Shown piece by piece: positions 1 to 9,845 of a DNA stretch of 46,154 nucleotides. The notes beneath the pieces are model-generated. The model was not told the DNA's origin. It saw nothing but the letters and a program-made list of their open reading frames with translations, and did no database searches. The position numbers were made by a program, and so were the translations under genes. Each line of letters opens with the position of its first letter. Positions within the stretch are counted from its first letter, which is position 1. Origin of the DNA: Candidatus Obscuribacter sp. (GTDB lineage Bacteria > Cyanobacteriota > Vampirovibrionia > Obscuribacterales > Obscuribacteraceae); contig JADYXQ010000168.1 of NCBI GenBank assembly GCA_021772135.1, positions 1-46,154 of the forward strand, given 5' to 3'.

Positions 1-73
1 CCGGAAGATCATGGCGGATAAAACCTGCCCACTCTTCTCAGATCGCTACACTAAACTCTCAACCAAATCCGTC

Positions 74-1360
74 TCACTTCATGTTGGCACAGAGGGCTGC
101 TTCGGCGAAACGGTCTTGCAGCCGAGCAAGTCCGGGATGGTCCAAAGAAAGGACAATGGCGCATTCTCGAAGAAATAACTCGCGAGCTTTTGCATTTGCG
201 CTATCCGATTGAGGCAACAGCAATTCTTTTAACACGACTAATTGATGTCCGTCGACTCGTGCTAAAAATGTTGCCGACCACGGCGTGCTGGCCAGTTGCC
301 TGACTACGCGGATACGCCCGTCTTGAAGCATTGCACCCGGTTCGCATGGCGAAAAAACTGTGGCCTTGAATTGATGTGTGAGACCCTCGTTCCACAAATG
401 CGTGAACGAACTGGGAATTTGCATCGTAAGGTTTGCCTCTAATGCTGCATATTCAGTCAACTTTGGATCAACATCACAGTCGACGCAAAGTTCTTCAATT
501 GCTTGCAATAAATACGACGTATCTATAGGTGACAGCGCATTTGGAGGTATCGTGGCGCGACCCCCGCTGCGAAAGTTAAATTCGAGCCCACTGGAGCCTT
601 GGAGTGAAACATGGTCGACATCGACCCACGGACGTTTTAATCGAAATTTCAAGTCACACCCTAATCCAATGGGGAAGTGAATATAGGAGGGGGTCAGTCT
701 GACTTTGGTGTTCCCGAATAGTTGAAAGCCACTTAACATCAGGCTTAATGGCACTGCGGTAAAAAAGGCCGCCCAGGTCGCCAGGAACATGCGGATTGAG
801 TTAAAGTCATAAAATAATTTCGAGTTATAACCTGCATCGCGCAGGGCGCAAATAAACCATCTACTATCTCCGTCATTGCCGATGACTGAAAAAGTACCGC
901 ACGCCCATGTGAAAACTCCTAAAAAGACCAGACCATAGATTGAAAGAATGCGGACTATCAGCACTGGGTAGCTGTCCAGGTAAGCATGCAGTTTCAAGGT
1001 AGGGGGTTGATGTCTGGTTAAATATCTGGTGAAGCTGTCGACCAATAATGAGTTTTTCAGCGACATTGGAACGAGGTTTGCCGTTAACACCAACAGAAGC
1101 CAACTAAGCACTATCGTCATCATTGCTGCGATGGAACTCAAGAAAGATGGACCCAAAGCGTGAAAGAGTCCTTGCATAAACGCGTTAAATTGGACGGTAT
1201 ACGGTTTGAAGGTATTGATGATGATGCTCTCCAAGAACATCAACATCAATACAAACCCAGGCACGAAGGCCAATAGGGTCAGCTCTTTCTTAATTTGAGC
1301 TTTTCTATCTTTATATTTTGGCCCACGATCGCGAGCTTTATCAAATATGCTTGATCCCAT
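74..1360 (-). CDS. Multi-pass membrane protein with a truncated protein-kinase N-lobe
   Basis: The 428-residue product has about four hydrophobic segments in its first half (about residues 28-50, 75-100, 133-158 and 190-212). A soluble region follows, and the last ~80 residues look like the start of a Ser/Thr kinase domain: a degenerate ATP loop without its usual glycines, then VVLKELLLP with the likely ATP-binding lysine, an alpha-C-like stretch and LDHPGLARLQDRF. The reading frame then stops (AALCANMK). No HRD or DFG motif follows, and the two other minus frames down to base 1 show no kinase sequence, so the catalytic lobe is missing. The kinase entering from the right edge of the window has the related motif VVLKEFLLP, so the two are probably paralogues. 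It is either a pseudokinase remnant or a gene truncated by mutation. No kinase activity is expected. Confidence 0.7.
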   Translation of the reverse strand: MGSSIFDKARDRGPKYKDRKAQIKKELTLLAFVPGFVLMLMFLESIIINTFKPYTVQFNAFMQGLFHALGPSFLSSIAAMMTIVLSWLLLVLTANLVPMSLKNSLLVDSFTRYLTRHQPPTLKLHAYLDSYPVLIVRILSIYGLVFLGVFTWACGTFSVIGNDGDSRWFICALRDAGYNSKLFYDFNSIRMFLATWAAFFTAVPLSLMLSGFQLFGNTKVRLTPSYIHFPIGLGCDLKFRLKRPWVDVDHVSLQGSSGLEFNFRSGGRATIPPNALSPIDTSYLLQAIEELCVDCDVDPKLTEYAALEANLTMQIPSSFTHLWNEGLTHQFKATVFSPCEPGAMLQDGRIRVVRQLASTPWSATFLARVDGHQLVVLKELLLPQSDSANAKARELFLRECAIVLSLDHPGLARLQDRFAEAALCANMK

Positions 1361-1418
1361 AGATCAATGCTATTCACGGGCCGCAGCTTTGTCAAACGAA
1401 CCAGTGACCGGCCACAAT

Positions 1419-1769
1419 TTATGCTATCGGCACAAAACTGTCCTGGTCAGAATCGTAATCATATTTTTGTTCGCATCGACAAATGGCATGGACAGAGCGC
1501 ACCACGCTCAGTTGAGTTCCACGAGATTGAAAGCGCATGGTGTTTAAAAAAGCGTTCCAAAATTGGTTGGCTCGCGCAATTGATTCTGCACCAAGAATTT
1601 CGGAACATTTCAAACATTGGGTTCGGCTGGCACGCTTTGCTTTCCGATTCTCTTCTAAGAGATGGTGTGCTGCAGCCAGAGGCAAAAATATTGGCCAAAA
1701 TAACAGTGATACAACGGCGTTCCCACTCCATTTGCTTGAAAGATTGCGGAGCTTTCGCAACCGACTCAA
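1419..1769 (-). CDS. Small membrane protein with paired-cysteine motifs
   Basis: This 116-residue frame lies 58 bases upstream of the membrane-kinase gene on the same strand. It has one hydrophobic segment near the N terminus (VVSLLFWPIFLPLAAAHHL), then a basic stretch, a CLKC pair, and near the C terminus VHAICRCEQKYDYD with a second CxC pair. The two cysteine pairs could form a small zinc ribbon on a membrane anchor. The residue pattern looks like a real protein, unlike the competing plus-strand frames over the same bases, which lack hydrophobic or motif structure. I do not recognise the family. If it is not coding, the region 1361-1881 is a 520-base intergenic stretch. Confidence 0.5.
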   Translation of the reverse strand: MSRLRKLRNLSSKWSGNAVVSLLFWPIFLPLAAAHHLLEENRKAKRASRTQCLKCSEILGAESIARANQFWNAFLNTMRFQSRGTQLSVVRSVHAICRCEQKYDYDSDQDSFVPIA

Positions 1770-1821
1770 CTAAAGTCAAGCGCACCGGCTATATGCCAAG
1801 TGGACCTCTAAGGTGAGACAA

Positions 1822-1870
1822 TTGGTGTTCTGAAGTCACCATTTAATATATCTATCGATTAATTATTCGA
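1822..1870 (+). promoter_or_regulatory. Putative promoter and operator of the urate operon
   Basis: TTGGTG (1822-1827) and TAATAT (1844-1849), separated by 16 bases, form a plausible sigma-70 promoter. Just downstream, TCGATTAATTATTCGA (1855-1870) is an inverted repeat with one mismatched pair, between the promoter and the AGGAG ribosome site of the uricase gene. Its position suits a repressor operator. No regulator gene is adjacent. Confidence 0.35.
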
Positions 1871-1881
1871 CCAGGAGTTGC

Positions 1882-2766
1882 ATGAGCTCTACCAAGGCCA
1901 AGTTCGAAGCCAAATTCAGCACTTTGTCGCATAACGCTTATGGCAAGTCAGGCATACGTTTGACCAAGGTGATAAACCACGGCGACCGTCAGGAATTAAA
2001 AGAACTGACCGCCAACATCCAACTTGAAGGCGAGTTCGAAAACTCATATTTGCAAGGCGACAACAGCACTATTATCGCCACCGATTCAATGCGCAACACT
2101 GTTTATGTGCTCGCTGCCGAACACGATTTATCCAGCATAGAGTCTTTCGCTCAGCACCTCTGCAAGCACTTCTTGACCAAATATCCGCATGTGCAGGATG
2201 CCAGCGTCAATCTTGTTGAAGACCTGTGGTTGCGCATCCAAGCCAAAGGGTTAGCTCATCCCCATGCATTTGTCAGCGCAGGCAGTGAAAAACGCAGCAC
2301 CCATGTCACCGCAGATAGAGAAGGCATCACAGTTCACTCGGCCATTGAAAATCTGGTGGTGGCAAAAACAACCGAATCCCAATTCTGGGGTTTCATTCGC
2401 GACGAGTTCACCACTCTGCCCGAAACTCACGATCGCGTCATGGCCACTAGCGTTGAAGCCACCTGGACCTATGGCGAGAATTTGGACAAGGTCGATTTCA
2501 ATAAAAATTACGAGACCATTCGCCAACTTTTGCTTGAAGTTTTCGCTACTCACACCAGTCTGGCGGTGCAGCAAACTCTTTACGCCATGGGCGAAGCAGC
2601 GCTGCACGCAGTGAGCGAAATTTCCGAGATCAACATCACGATGCCTAACCAGCATCGTATCGCTTTCAATCTCGAGCCCTTCGGTAAGACCAACAAAAAC
2701 GAAATTTTTTATCCTATCGATGAGCCATACGGGCTGATCTCCGGCACAATCAAGCGAGGGTCCTGA
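1882..2766 (+). CDS. Urate oxidase (uricase)
   Basis: Cofactor-free oxidation of urate to 5-hydroxyisourate, the first step of the pathway encoded by this operon. The 294-residue protein has the uricase signatures: NAYGKSGIRLTKV near the N terminus with the active-site lysine, ATDSMRNTVY with the partner threonine, the central SQFWGF / THDRVMATS region, and the C-terminal NQHRIAFNLEPFG and PYGLISGTI stretches. Length matches the family (about 300). The ATG follows an AGGAG site. The stop codon overlaps the allantoinase start by one base (TGATG), so translation is probably coupled. It is a stand-alone uricase, not fused to OHCU decarboxylase as in Bacillus PucL. Confidence 0.95.
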   Translation: MSSTKAKFEAKFSTLSHNAYGKSGIRLTKVINHGDRQELKELTANIQLEGEFENSYLQGDNSTIIATDSMRNTVYVLAAEHDLSSIESFAQHLCKHFLTKYPHVQDASVNLVEDLWLRIQAKGLAHPHAFVSAGSEKRSTHVTADREGITVHSAIENLVVAKTTESQFWGFIRDEFTTLPETHDRVMATSVEATWTYGENLDKVDFNKNYETIRQLLLEVFATHTSLAVQQTLYAMGEAALHAVSEISEINITMPNQHRIAFNLEPFGKTNKNEIFYPIDEPYGLISGTIKRGS

Positions 2767-4190
2767 TGTCGTCGCACCAGTCTTCAATGTTTGGCATCAA
2801 AAGTAAGCGCGTTCTGCTTGACGGCGAATTTAAAGCCGCTACCGTGCTAGTCAACAATGGCGTCATTTGTGATATTTCCGCTTACGACGCCGATCCTGCC
2901 CATTGCCAAATTGATGATGTCGGCTCGCATGTGGTCATGCCTGGAATAGTCGACAGCCATGTACACATCAATGAACCTGGGCGTACTGAGTGGGAAGGTT
3001 TCAGTACCGCCACCCGTGCTGCCGCCGCCGGTGGTATCACTACTATTTGCGATATGCCGCTTAATTGCATTCCAGTAACCACCAGCGCTCAGGCTTTTGC
3101 CGAAAAATTGAAACATATCGAGGGCCGCCTCAATGTCGACCTGTGTTTCTGGGGCGGGGTTGTGCCCGGCAACAGCGGCGAATTGAACAAGATGATCGAC
3201 ATGGGTGTGATGGGTTTCAAATGCTTTCTTATTCACTCCGGCATCGATGATTTTCCTAATGTAGAAAGAGCCGATCTCGAAGAGAGCATGCCCATTCTAG
3301 CCAGACGCGGATTGCCGCTGCTGGTGCACGCTGAGCTCGACTGCTCACACGGCTCCGAGCTGACGCAAGAAGAGAAAGACCAGCAAAAGTTGTTTGAAAG
3401 CGAACCGCAAAAATATATGCACTTTCTCGCCTCCCGGCCTAGAGCCTGGGAAGACGAAGCAATTAAACTGATGATCGACCTCTGCCGCCAGTTTGATTGT
3501 CGCGTGCATATCGTTCATTTATCTTCCTCAGACGCTCTGCCTCTTATTGCTGCTGCCAAAAAAGAGGGTCTCAAGATTACTGCTGAGACCTGCCCACACT
3601 ACCTGACGCTTAATGCCGAAGATATCGCAGATGGTGACACCAGATTCAAATGCACTCCACCAATCCGCGAGCGCGAAAACTGTGAAAAGCTCTGGCACGG
3701 CTTAGAAGACGGCACTCTTGATTTTGTCGTCTCCGATCACTCCCCATGTACACCTGAACTTAAGCTATTAAAAGAAGGCAATTTCGACAAGGCCTGGGGT
3801 GGCATTTCTTCGTTGCAGTTCGGACTACCGGCAGTCTTCAGTGAAGCGTCCAAACGCGGTCACAGTCTTGCTCGCGTTTCACAATGGATGTCGCAGGGCC
3901 CGGCGCATTTTCTTGGATTAGACAAGCGCAAAGGCTCGCTTTCTCCCGGTCACGACGCCGATATTGTTGTCTTCGACCCTGAGCAAGAACAGACAATCGA
4001 AAGTGCCATGATTGAGCACAAGCATAAGGTAACACCGCACGAGGGCAGGGTCTTCAAAGGCAAAGTTTTACAGACTTATGTTCGCGGTGTGAAGGTTTAC
4101 GATAATGGTCACTTCTCAAAAGTGCCTTCCGGTAAGGCATTGATGGGCACAAAATTGGGAGAATATGTCGATGCAAACGTCCATTCTTGA
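2766..4190 (+). CDS. allB: Allantoinase
   Basis: Hydrolyses allantoin to allantoate. This 474-residue cyclic amidohydrolase of the dihydroorotase/allantoinase superfamily has the metal-binding motif VDSHVHINEPG (HxH), the likely carboxylated lysine in MGFKCFL, further metal ligands in LVHAELD and HIVHLSS, and the catalytic aspartate in VSDHSPC. The C-terminal GHDADIVVFDPE and the RVFKGKV turn are typical of the family. It overlaps uricase by one base at its start and the allantoicase gene by 26 bases at its end. In the order of reactions it acts after HIU hydrolase and OHCU decarboxylase, which are encoded further downstream. Dihydropyrimidinase is the main alternative, but the operon makes allantoinase much more likely. 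Confidence 0.93.
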   Translation: MSSHQSSMFGIKSKRVLLDGEFKAATVLVNNGVICDISAYDADPAHCQIDDVGSHVVMPGIVDSHVHINEPGRTEWEGFSTATRAAAAGGITTICDMPLNCIPVTTSAQAFAEKLKHIEGRLNVDLCFWGGVVPGNSGELNKMIDMGVMGFKCFLIHSGIDDFPNVERADLEESMPILARRGLPLLVHAELDCSHGSELTQEEKDQQKLFESEPQKYMHFLASRPRAWEDEAIKLMIDLCRQFDCRVHIVHLSSSDALPLIAAAKKEGLKITAETCPHYLTLNAEDIADGDTRFKCTPPIRERENCEKLWHGLEDGTLDFVVSDHSPCTPELKLLKEGNFDKAWGGISSLQFGLPAVFSEASKRGHSLARVSQWMSQGPAHFLGLDKRKGSLSPGHDADIVVFDPEQEQTIESAMIEHKHKVTPHEGRVFKGKVLQTYVRGVKVYDNGHFSKVPSGKALMGTKLGEYVDANVHS

Positions 4191-5178
4191 AGCTTCTGCT
4201 TTTACAGGATTGATTGACCTGGCCACTGAAAAGCTCGGAGGCAAGGCCATATCTTGCAGCGACGAATTCTTTGCCGAAAAAGAAAATTTACTCAAGCCTG
4301 GTCGCGGCATTTTTATCGAGGATAAATATACTAAAAACGGCAAATGGATGGACGGCTGGGAAAGCCGCAGAAAGCGTGTGCCAGGCTATGACTGGTGCAT
4401 TGTCAAATTAGGTTTGCCTGGTATCATCCGCGGTGTCGACATCGACACCAATCACTTCCTCGGCAATCATCCTCCTTATGCATCGCTTGAAGCCTGCATC
4501 GCTCCCGGCGAAGAAAATGCAGACAAATTGGCGTCAGCAAAATGGGTGGAAATTGTGCCACGGTCATCGCTCAAGGCAGGCTCTCAGAATTTGTTCGGAG
4601 TTTCCAGCAATGAAGCCTGGACTCACGTACGTCTAAATATTTATCCTGACGGCGGTGTGGCTCGCTTAAAAATATTTGGTGATGTTGTGCCTGACTGGAG
4701 CAAGCAGAAGCCAGACGCTCTGGTGGATCTTGCCGCCGTAGAATTTGGCGCACGGGTGGTGGCATGCAACGACATGTTCTTCGGCAACATGGAAAATTTG
4801 ATCATGCCCGGCCGCGGCAAAAATATGGGTGATGCCTGGGAAACCAGACGCAAGCGTGGTCCTGGTCACGACTGGGTTATAGTCAAATTGGGGCAGCCCG
4901 GTCTGGTGAAAAAGCTCGAAGTCGATACCGCTTTTCACATCGGCAATTATCCAGATACTTGTTCTATAGATGGTTGTTATTCACCTGATCTCGACATCGA
5001 CAATCTTACTTGGCCTCAAGCGGCCTGGAAAGAGCTTCTGCCTCAGCTCAAGCTGCAAGCCGACAAACAGCATTACTTTGAAAAAGAAATCATCGACATC
5101 GGCAAAATCACTCACGTGCGCTTGAATATTTATCCTGATGGAGGAGTGGCGCGCCTGCGTGTGCATTGCAAACGCTAG
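4165..5178 (+). CDS. alc: Allantoicase
   Basis: Hydrolyses allantoate to ureidoglycolate and urea. The 337-residue protein contains the two tandem allantoicase repeats typical of the family. Repeat 1 has CSDEFFAEKENLLKPGRG, GWESRRKR and DWCIVKLGLPG; repeat 2 has CNDMFFGNMENLIMPGRG, AWETRRKR and DWVIVKLGQPG. Both repeats end in HVRLNIYPDGGVARL. The start lies inside the end of the allantoinase gene, which suggests coupled translation. No ureidoglycolate lyase is visible in this window, so the last step to glyoxylate must be encoded elsewhere or carried out by an unrelated enzyme. Confidence 0.95.
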   Translation: MSMQTSILEASAFTGLIDLATEKLGGKAISCSDEFFAEKENLLKPGRGIFIEDKYTKNGKWMDGWESRRKRVPGYDWCIVKLGLPGIIRGVDIDTNHFLGNHPPYASLEACIAPGEENADKLASAKWVEIVPRSSLKAGSQNLFGVSSNEAWTHVRLNIYPDGGVARLKIFGDVVPDWSKQKPDALVDLAAVEFGARVVACNDMFFGNMENLIMPGRGKNMGDAWETRRKRGPGHDWVIVKLGQPGLVKKLEVDTAFHIGNYPDTCSIDGCYSPDLDIDNLTWPQAAWKELLPQLKLQADKQHYFEKEIIDIGKITHVRLNIYPDGGVARLRVHCKR

Positions 5179-5221
5179 TAGCTTGAGAAGAAGTACGAGT
5201 TCCACGAACAGAAGAATCAAC

Positions 5222-5725
5222 ATGAATCTGGATGAACTGAACAGCATTGACGCTCATCAATTGAAGCCTGAGTTGCATCGCTGCTGCGGCAGCGCAGGTT
5301 GGGTTAACCAATTGATCGAACGCCGACCTTTTGCTTCATTAGATGATTTGATGCAAGCCTCAGACCAGAGCTGGGGCGGGCTCAATCAAGAAGATTGGCT
5401 TGAGGCTTTTACTCATCATCCCAAAATTGGTGATCTAAACAGTCTTAAAGCCAAGTTCGCTACAACCAGCGACTGGGCGGCAGGAGAGCAGGGGGGCGTG
5501 GCCCTGGCTAACGACAAAGTAATCGAAGATCTTGCCGCAGGCAATGACGCCTACGAGAAAAAATTCGGATACATTTTTATCGTCTGCGCTACCGGCAAAT
5601 CGGCCGGTGAAATGCTAGCGCTCCTTCAGGAGCGGCTTAAGAACGGCCCGGCCGATGAAATTCAGAAAGCCATGCAAGAACAAAACAAGATTACAAAATT
5701 GAGATTGGAAAAACTACTCACATGA
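5222..5725 (+). CDS. uraD: OHCU decarboxylase
   Basis: Converts 2-oxo-4-hydroxy-4-carboxy-5-ureidoimidazoline to S-allantoin. The 167-residue product has the family signature FTHHPKIGD with the catalytic histidine, and the C-terminal FGYIFIVCATGKSAGEMLALLQERLKN typical of uricase-linked decarboxylases. The frame is open further upstream to 5138, but that would overlap the allantoicase gene and add a low-complexity Arg/Ser stretch. The internal ATG at 5222 gives a normal N terminus (MNLDELNSID) and the usual length, so it is preferred. The stop overlaps the HIU hydrolase start (ATGA). Confidence 0.93.
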   Translation: MNLDELNSIDAHQLKPELHRCCGSAGWVNQLIERRPFASLDDLMQASDQSWGGLNQEDWLEAFTHHPKIGDLNSLKAKFATTSDWAAGEQGGVALANDKVIEDLAAGNDAYEKKFGYIFIVCATGKSAGEMLALLQERLKNGPADEIQKAMQEQNKITKLRLEKLLT

Positions 5726-6063
5726 GCAAGATTACTACTCACGTACTTGATGTATCCATTGGGCGCCCGGCAGCCGGCGTTGACGTTGTGCTGGAGCACA
5801 AAGGCGTCGACGACTGGAGCGAAGTCGGCCGCGGCCTCACCGATACTGACGGCCGCTGTCGCGATCTGGTGCCTGACACCTGGCAGCTCAAACCTGGTAC
5901 TTATCAGCTTACTTTTAATACTGGTGGATATTTTGAAGCCACCCACAGACAAAATTTTTATCCCACTGTGCCCATTATTTTTGAAATCATCAATGCTCAC
6001 GAGCATTACCACGTGCCGCTCTTGCTCAGCCCCTTCGGTTATTCCACCTATCGGGGCAGCTGA
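5722..6063 (+). CDS. uraH: 5-hydroxyisourate hydrolase (transthyretin-like)
   Basis: Hydrolyses 5-hydroxyisourate, the uricase product, to OHCU. This 113-residue protein starts with TTHVLDVSIGRPA, carrying the N-terminal catalytic histidine, and ends exactly at the family's diagnostic C-terminal YRGS tetrapeptide. It is of normal length. It overlaps the OHCU decarboxylase gene by four bases, so the two enzymes that remove the unstable intermediates are translationally coupled. Confidence 0.96.
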   Translation: MSKITTHVLDVSIGRPAAGVDVVLEHKGVDDWSEVGRGLTDTDGRCRDLVPDTWQLKPGTYQLTFNTGGYFEATHRQNFYPTVPIIFEIINAHEHYHVPLLLSPFGYSTYRGS

Positions 6064-6137
6064 GCCAAATCAATCCATTTGTTAAAAATCAGTAGAGACA
6101 AAATAGACAGTAAAACCAGTATCAGAAGGGAGTAGTA

Positions 6138-7595
6138 ATGAAAGTTAGTTTGCCGCAATCCACAACCAGTGACGTTTTCAGTAAATTGGGTCAGGCTAAC
6201 GCCGCTTTTAACAAATTCTATCCCGGTGATTCTTCGGCCAGGCAGCCTGTGCACACCGTCTATGGTGGCGCGCAATTGTTCAAGGCTGATTCGGCAAAGA
6301 AGCTTGGCGTGATGTCCGTTGCCAATCTCGAAGAATACGCGCCTGATTTCACTGTCTTAGCTAGAGCGCTGGATTTGCCGGGTGCTGACTCATTGCCTCT
6401 CGGTGCTGATGAAATTGCCAAGTTGACTAAGTCGCTGGCAGAAAACCTCAAAGCAGGTGCCGGCAAAAACGACATGCACGGCCGCATTGCCTACACTGTC
6501 TACCAGCGCGTCAAAGAAAAATTGCAACGCGAGGCAGTAGAAGATTTTCGCATCGACTTTGAAGACGGTTACGGCAATAGACCTGATGCCGAAGAAGATG
6601 GACACGCTGAATCTGCCGCCCGCGAAGTAGCCAAAGGCATGCGCGAGAAGCTTTTGCCGCCGTTCATCGGCATTCGCATCAAGCCTTTTAATGAAGAGCT
6701 GAAGATGCGCAGCGCACGCACCCTCGATATTTTCATCACCACCCTGGTAGAAGAAACCGGTGGACAGTTGCCAGATAATTTCGTGGTGACATTACCGAAG
6801 GTGACTATTCCTGAGCAAGTCAGCGCACTCGTCGAACTATTTACTTTGTTGGAGGGCAAAACATCATTGCGTCCCGGCAGCTTGAAAATGGAAATTATGA
6901 TTGAGCAAACCCAGGCGCTCTTCAACCGCAAAGGCGCATGCAATCTGCCTCTTCTGGCGGAAGCCGCAGGCGGGCGCTGTGTGGCCGCCCACTTCGGTAC
7001 TTACGATTACACCGCTTCTTGCAACATCACTGCTTCCGAACAGCGCATGGATCATCCGTCTTGCGACTTCGCCCTGCATATGATGAAGGTCACTTTCGCC
7101 GGCACCGGTATCTGGCTCTCTGACGGCGCTACCAACGTGATGCCGGTCGGTCCTCACCGGGCGGAAAAAGGCGGTCAACTGACAGACCTGCAAAAAGCAG
7201 AGAATCAAGAAGTTGTGCACCGCGCCTGGAAATTGGCTTACGATCACAATCGCCACTCATTGGTTCAGGCTTATTACCAGGGTTGGGATCTCCACCCTGC
7301 TCAATTGCCTGTGCGTTATGCCGCCTGTTATGCATTCTTCCTTGAAGGTCTGGATGCCGCATCCCTTCGCCTTAAATCATTCATGGAAAAGGCTGCCCAG
7401 GCTACTCTGGTTGGCGATGTCTTTGATGATGCCGCGACCGGTCAGGGCTTGCTTAATTACTTCTTGCGTGCCATCAACTGCGGTGCCATCACTCTCGATG
7501 AAATCGCGGCCACTGGTTTGACACTGGAAGAAATTCAGACCAGGTCGTTCTTGAAGATTCTCGCTGGTCGGACTAAGCAAGTTCAGACCGCGTAG
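6138..7595 (+). CDS. Aldolase / malate-synthase-like protein (DUF6986-like)
   Basis: The 485-residue protein resembles the HpcH/HpaI aldolase - citrate lyase - malate synthase superfamily. Visible motifs are FRIDFEDGYG, GIRIKPFNEE, LKMEIMIEQTQALF (likely metal-binding Glu), HFGTYDYTASCNI, and YYQGWDLHPAQLPVRY near the C terminus, which recalls malate synthase. It has its own ribosome site (AAGGGAG) and sits 74 bases after HIU hydrolase, at the end of the urate operon. Since purine rings end as glyoxylate, a role in condensing glyoxylate with an acyl donor is an attractive inference, but the substrate is not known from sequence. I believe members of this family occur beside purine catabolism genes in other bacteria. 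Confidence 0.8.
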   Translation: MKVSLPQSTTSDVFSKLGQANAAFNKFYPGDSSARQPVHTVYGGAQLFKADSAKKLGVMSVANLEEYAPDFTVLARALDLPGADSLPLGADEIAKLTKSLAENLKAGAGKNDMHGRIAYTVYQRVKEKLQREAVEDFRIDFEDGYGNRPDAEEDGHAESAAREVAKGMREKLLPPFIGIRIKPFNEELKMRSARTLDIFITTLVEETGGQLPDNFVVTLPKVTIPEQVSALVELFTLLEGKTSLRPGSLKMEIMIEQTQALFNRKGACNLPLLAEAAGGRCVAAHFGTYDYTASCNITASEQRMDHPSCDFALHMMKVTFAGTGIWLSDGATNVMPVGPHRAEKGGQLTDLQKAENQEVVHRAWKLAYDHNRHSLVQAYYQGWDLHPAQLPVRYAACYAFFLEGLDAASLRLKSFMEKAAQATLVGDVFDDAATGQGLLNYFLRAINCGAITLDEIAATGLTLEEIQTRSFLKILAGRTKQVQTA

Positions 7596-7737
7596 GTCCG
7601 CTGAAGTAAATTCGAACCAACAAGTTCTTACACATAGGTAGGATGGGATGGCCTGCCACGGCTTTGTTACGATTGTGACCGTCGGGCTGAACATTTCATT
7701 TGCCCGTCGGCGGATTGTCTGTTACGGTAAGCAAACT

Positions 7738-7797
7738 ATGACAGCCAAAAACGCCTACAGCTATTACTACTATACCTACTCCCCCGGGGTCGGCTAG
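7738..7797 (+). CDS. Tyrosine-rich leader peptide (19 aa)
   Basis: ATG at 7738 opens a 19-codon frame, MTAKNAYSYYYYTYSPGVG, ending at TAG 7795-7797. Six of its 19 codons are Tyr, clustered within eight codons. A GGTAAG stretch about six bases upstream could serve as a weak ribosome site. An intrinsic terminator (7832-7867) follows 34 bases later, and the next gene starts at 7889. This is the arrangement of amino-acid attenuation leaders such as pheL or trpL, here with tyrosine. I could not find a clear antiterminator hairpin, so the mechanism is inferred. Confidence 0.6.
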   Translation: MTAKNAYSYYYYTYSPGVG

Positions 7798-7831
7798 CTG
7801 GCGTTGTCATAAAAGTCTAGAACTTATGAAC

Positions 7832-7867
7832 AAAAGCCTTCTCGTCGATCGAGAGGGCTTTTTCTTT
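7832..7867 (+). terminator. Intrinsic terminator / candidate attenuator
   Basis: A 13-bp stem (AAAAGCCTTCTCG with CGAGAGGGCTTTT, one G-U pair) around a 5-nt loop TCGAT is followed by TCTTT. It lies between the Tyr-rich leader peptide and the ATG at 7889, so it terminates upstream transcription before the diiron-oxidase-like gene unless it is overridden. Confidence 0.8.
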
Positions 7868-8716
7868 GCTTTAAAAAGGATAAAAATCATGCTGCAAGAA
7901 CTACAAAACGCCAAACTGAATACTTTCAAAAATAGAGTAGACGATCTGATTGGCTCCCATCCAATTGTGACGTCAAACGGCTTCACCAGCTGGTTTAGCC
8001 AGGGCTGCGCAACCAGAGATCAACTGCGCGCATTCACTGTGCAGTTTTCCGTTTTCAGCCACCTATTTATAGAAGCTCAACTGCGCAAATGCATCAATGC
8101 CTCTGACCTGGCAAGTTACAGAGCCGGCAAAGAAATTTTGATGAATGAACTGGGTGTGATGTTCACCAAAGAAGGCTCAATCGACAACGGTCGCTTCCGC
8201 TTTACCGCCGCCCACTTCGAGTGGCTGGCCGACTTCTCTTCGCGTCTGGGGCTCAGCTTCGGCCAAATTGGCAAGCGCAAACACGGCAGTCAGGCTACTT
8301 TAGCGTTTTGCGACGCTTTGATGACATGGTACGGCTCAGACGATGAATCTACCGCTGCGGGGGCTTCGCACGCCATTGAACACTGGGCCGCCGCAGGTTT
8401 CTGGAAAGAACTGATTGCCGGCCTTAAGGTCATCAAAGCCGGACAGATCGCAGACTTGCCTTTAGCCTTCTGGGTTTTCCACGATCAAATTGAAGATCAG
8501 CACGCTGCCCACACCGATGATGAATTAGAAAGCGCCTTCGCCAAAGATGATTTTGACGAAGAGGCGTTTTTGCAAGGCGGCAAAGCAATGTTGGACGCAG
8601 TGGCTGTTTTCTGGAATGGACTTGATCAAGAACGCCGTTTGCTTGCTGTAGAAACCCGCCCATTTGTGCGCGAAATTGCTAGCGTACAAGTGTTGGATTC
8701 CAGTGCTCACGACGTA

Positions 8717-9763
<1,047 letters not shown>

Positions 9764-9845
9764 ATTTTCTCTCTCTTAAGGCAACACTTTTGAGGATCAC
9801 ATATACATAGCCCGCCTTTTCGGACGTGTCGGAGGACGACTTAAT

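Noticed and set aside
1367-1816. Plus-strand 149-codon frame opposite the small membrane protein.
   Set aside because: No hydrophobic, domain or motif structure; the minus-strand frame over the same bases looks more protein-like.
7826-7888. Upstream ATG start for the diiron-oxidase-like gene.
   Set aside because: The extra 21 codons are the terminator hairpin itself; the ATG at 7889 has a ribosome site and starts the recognisable domain.
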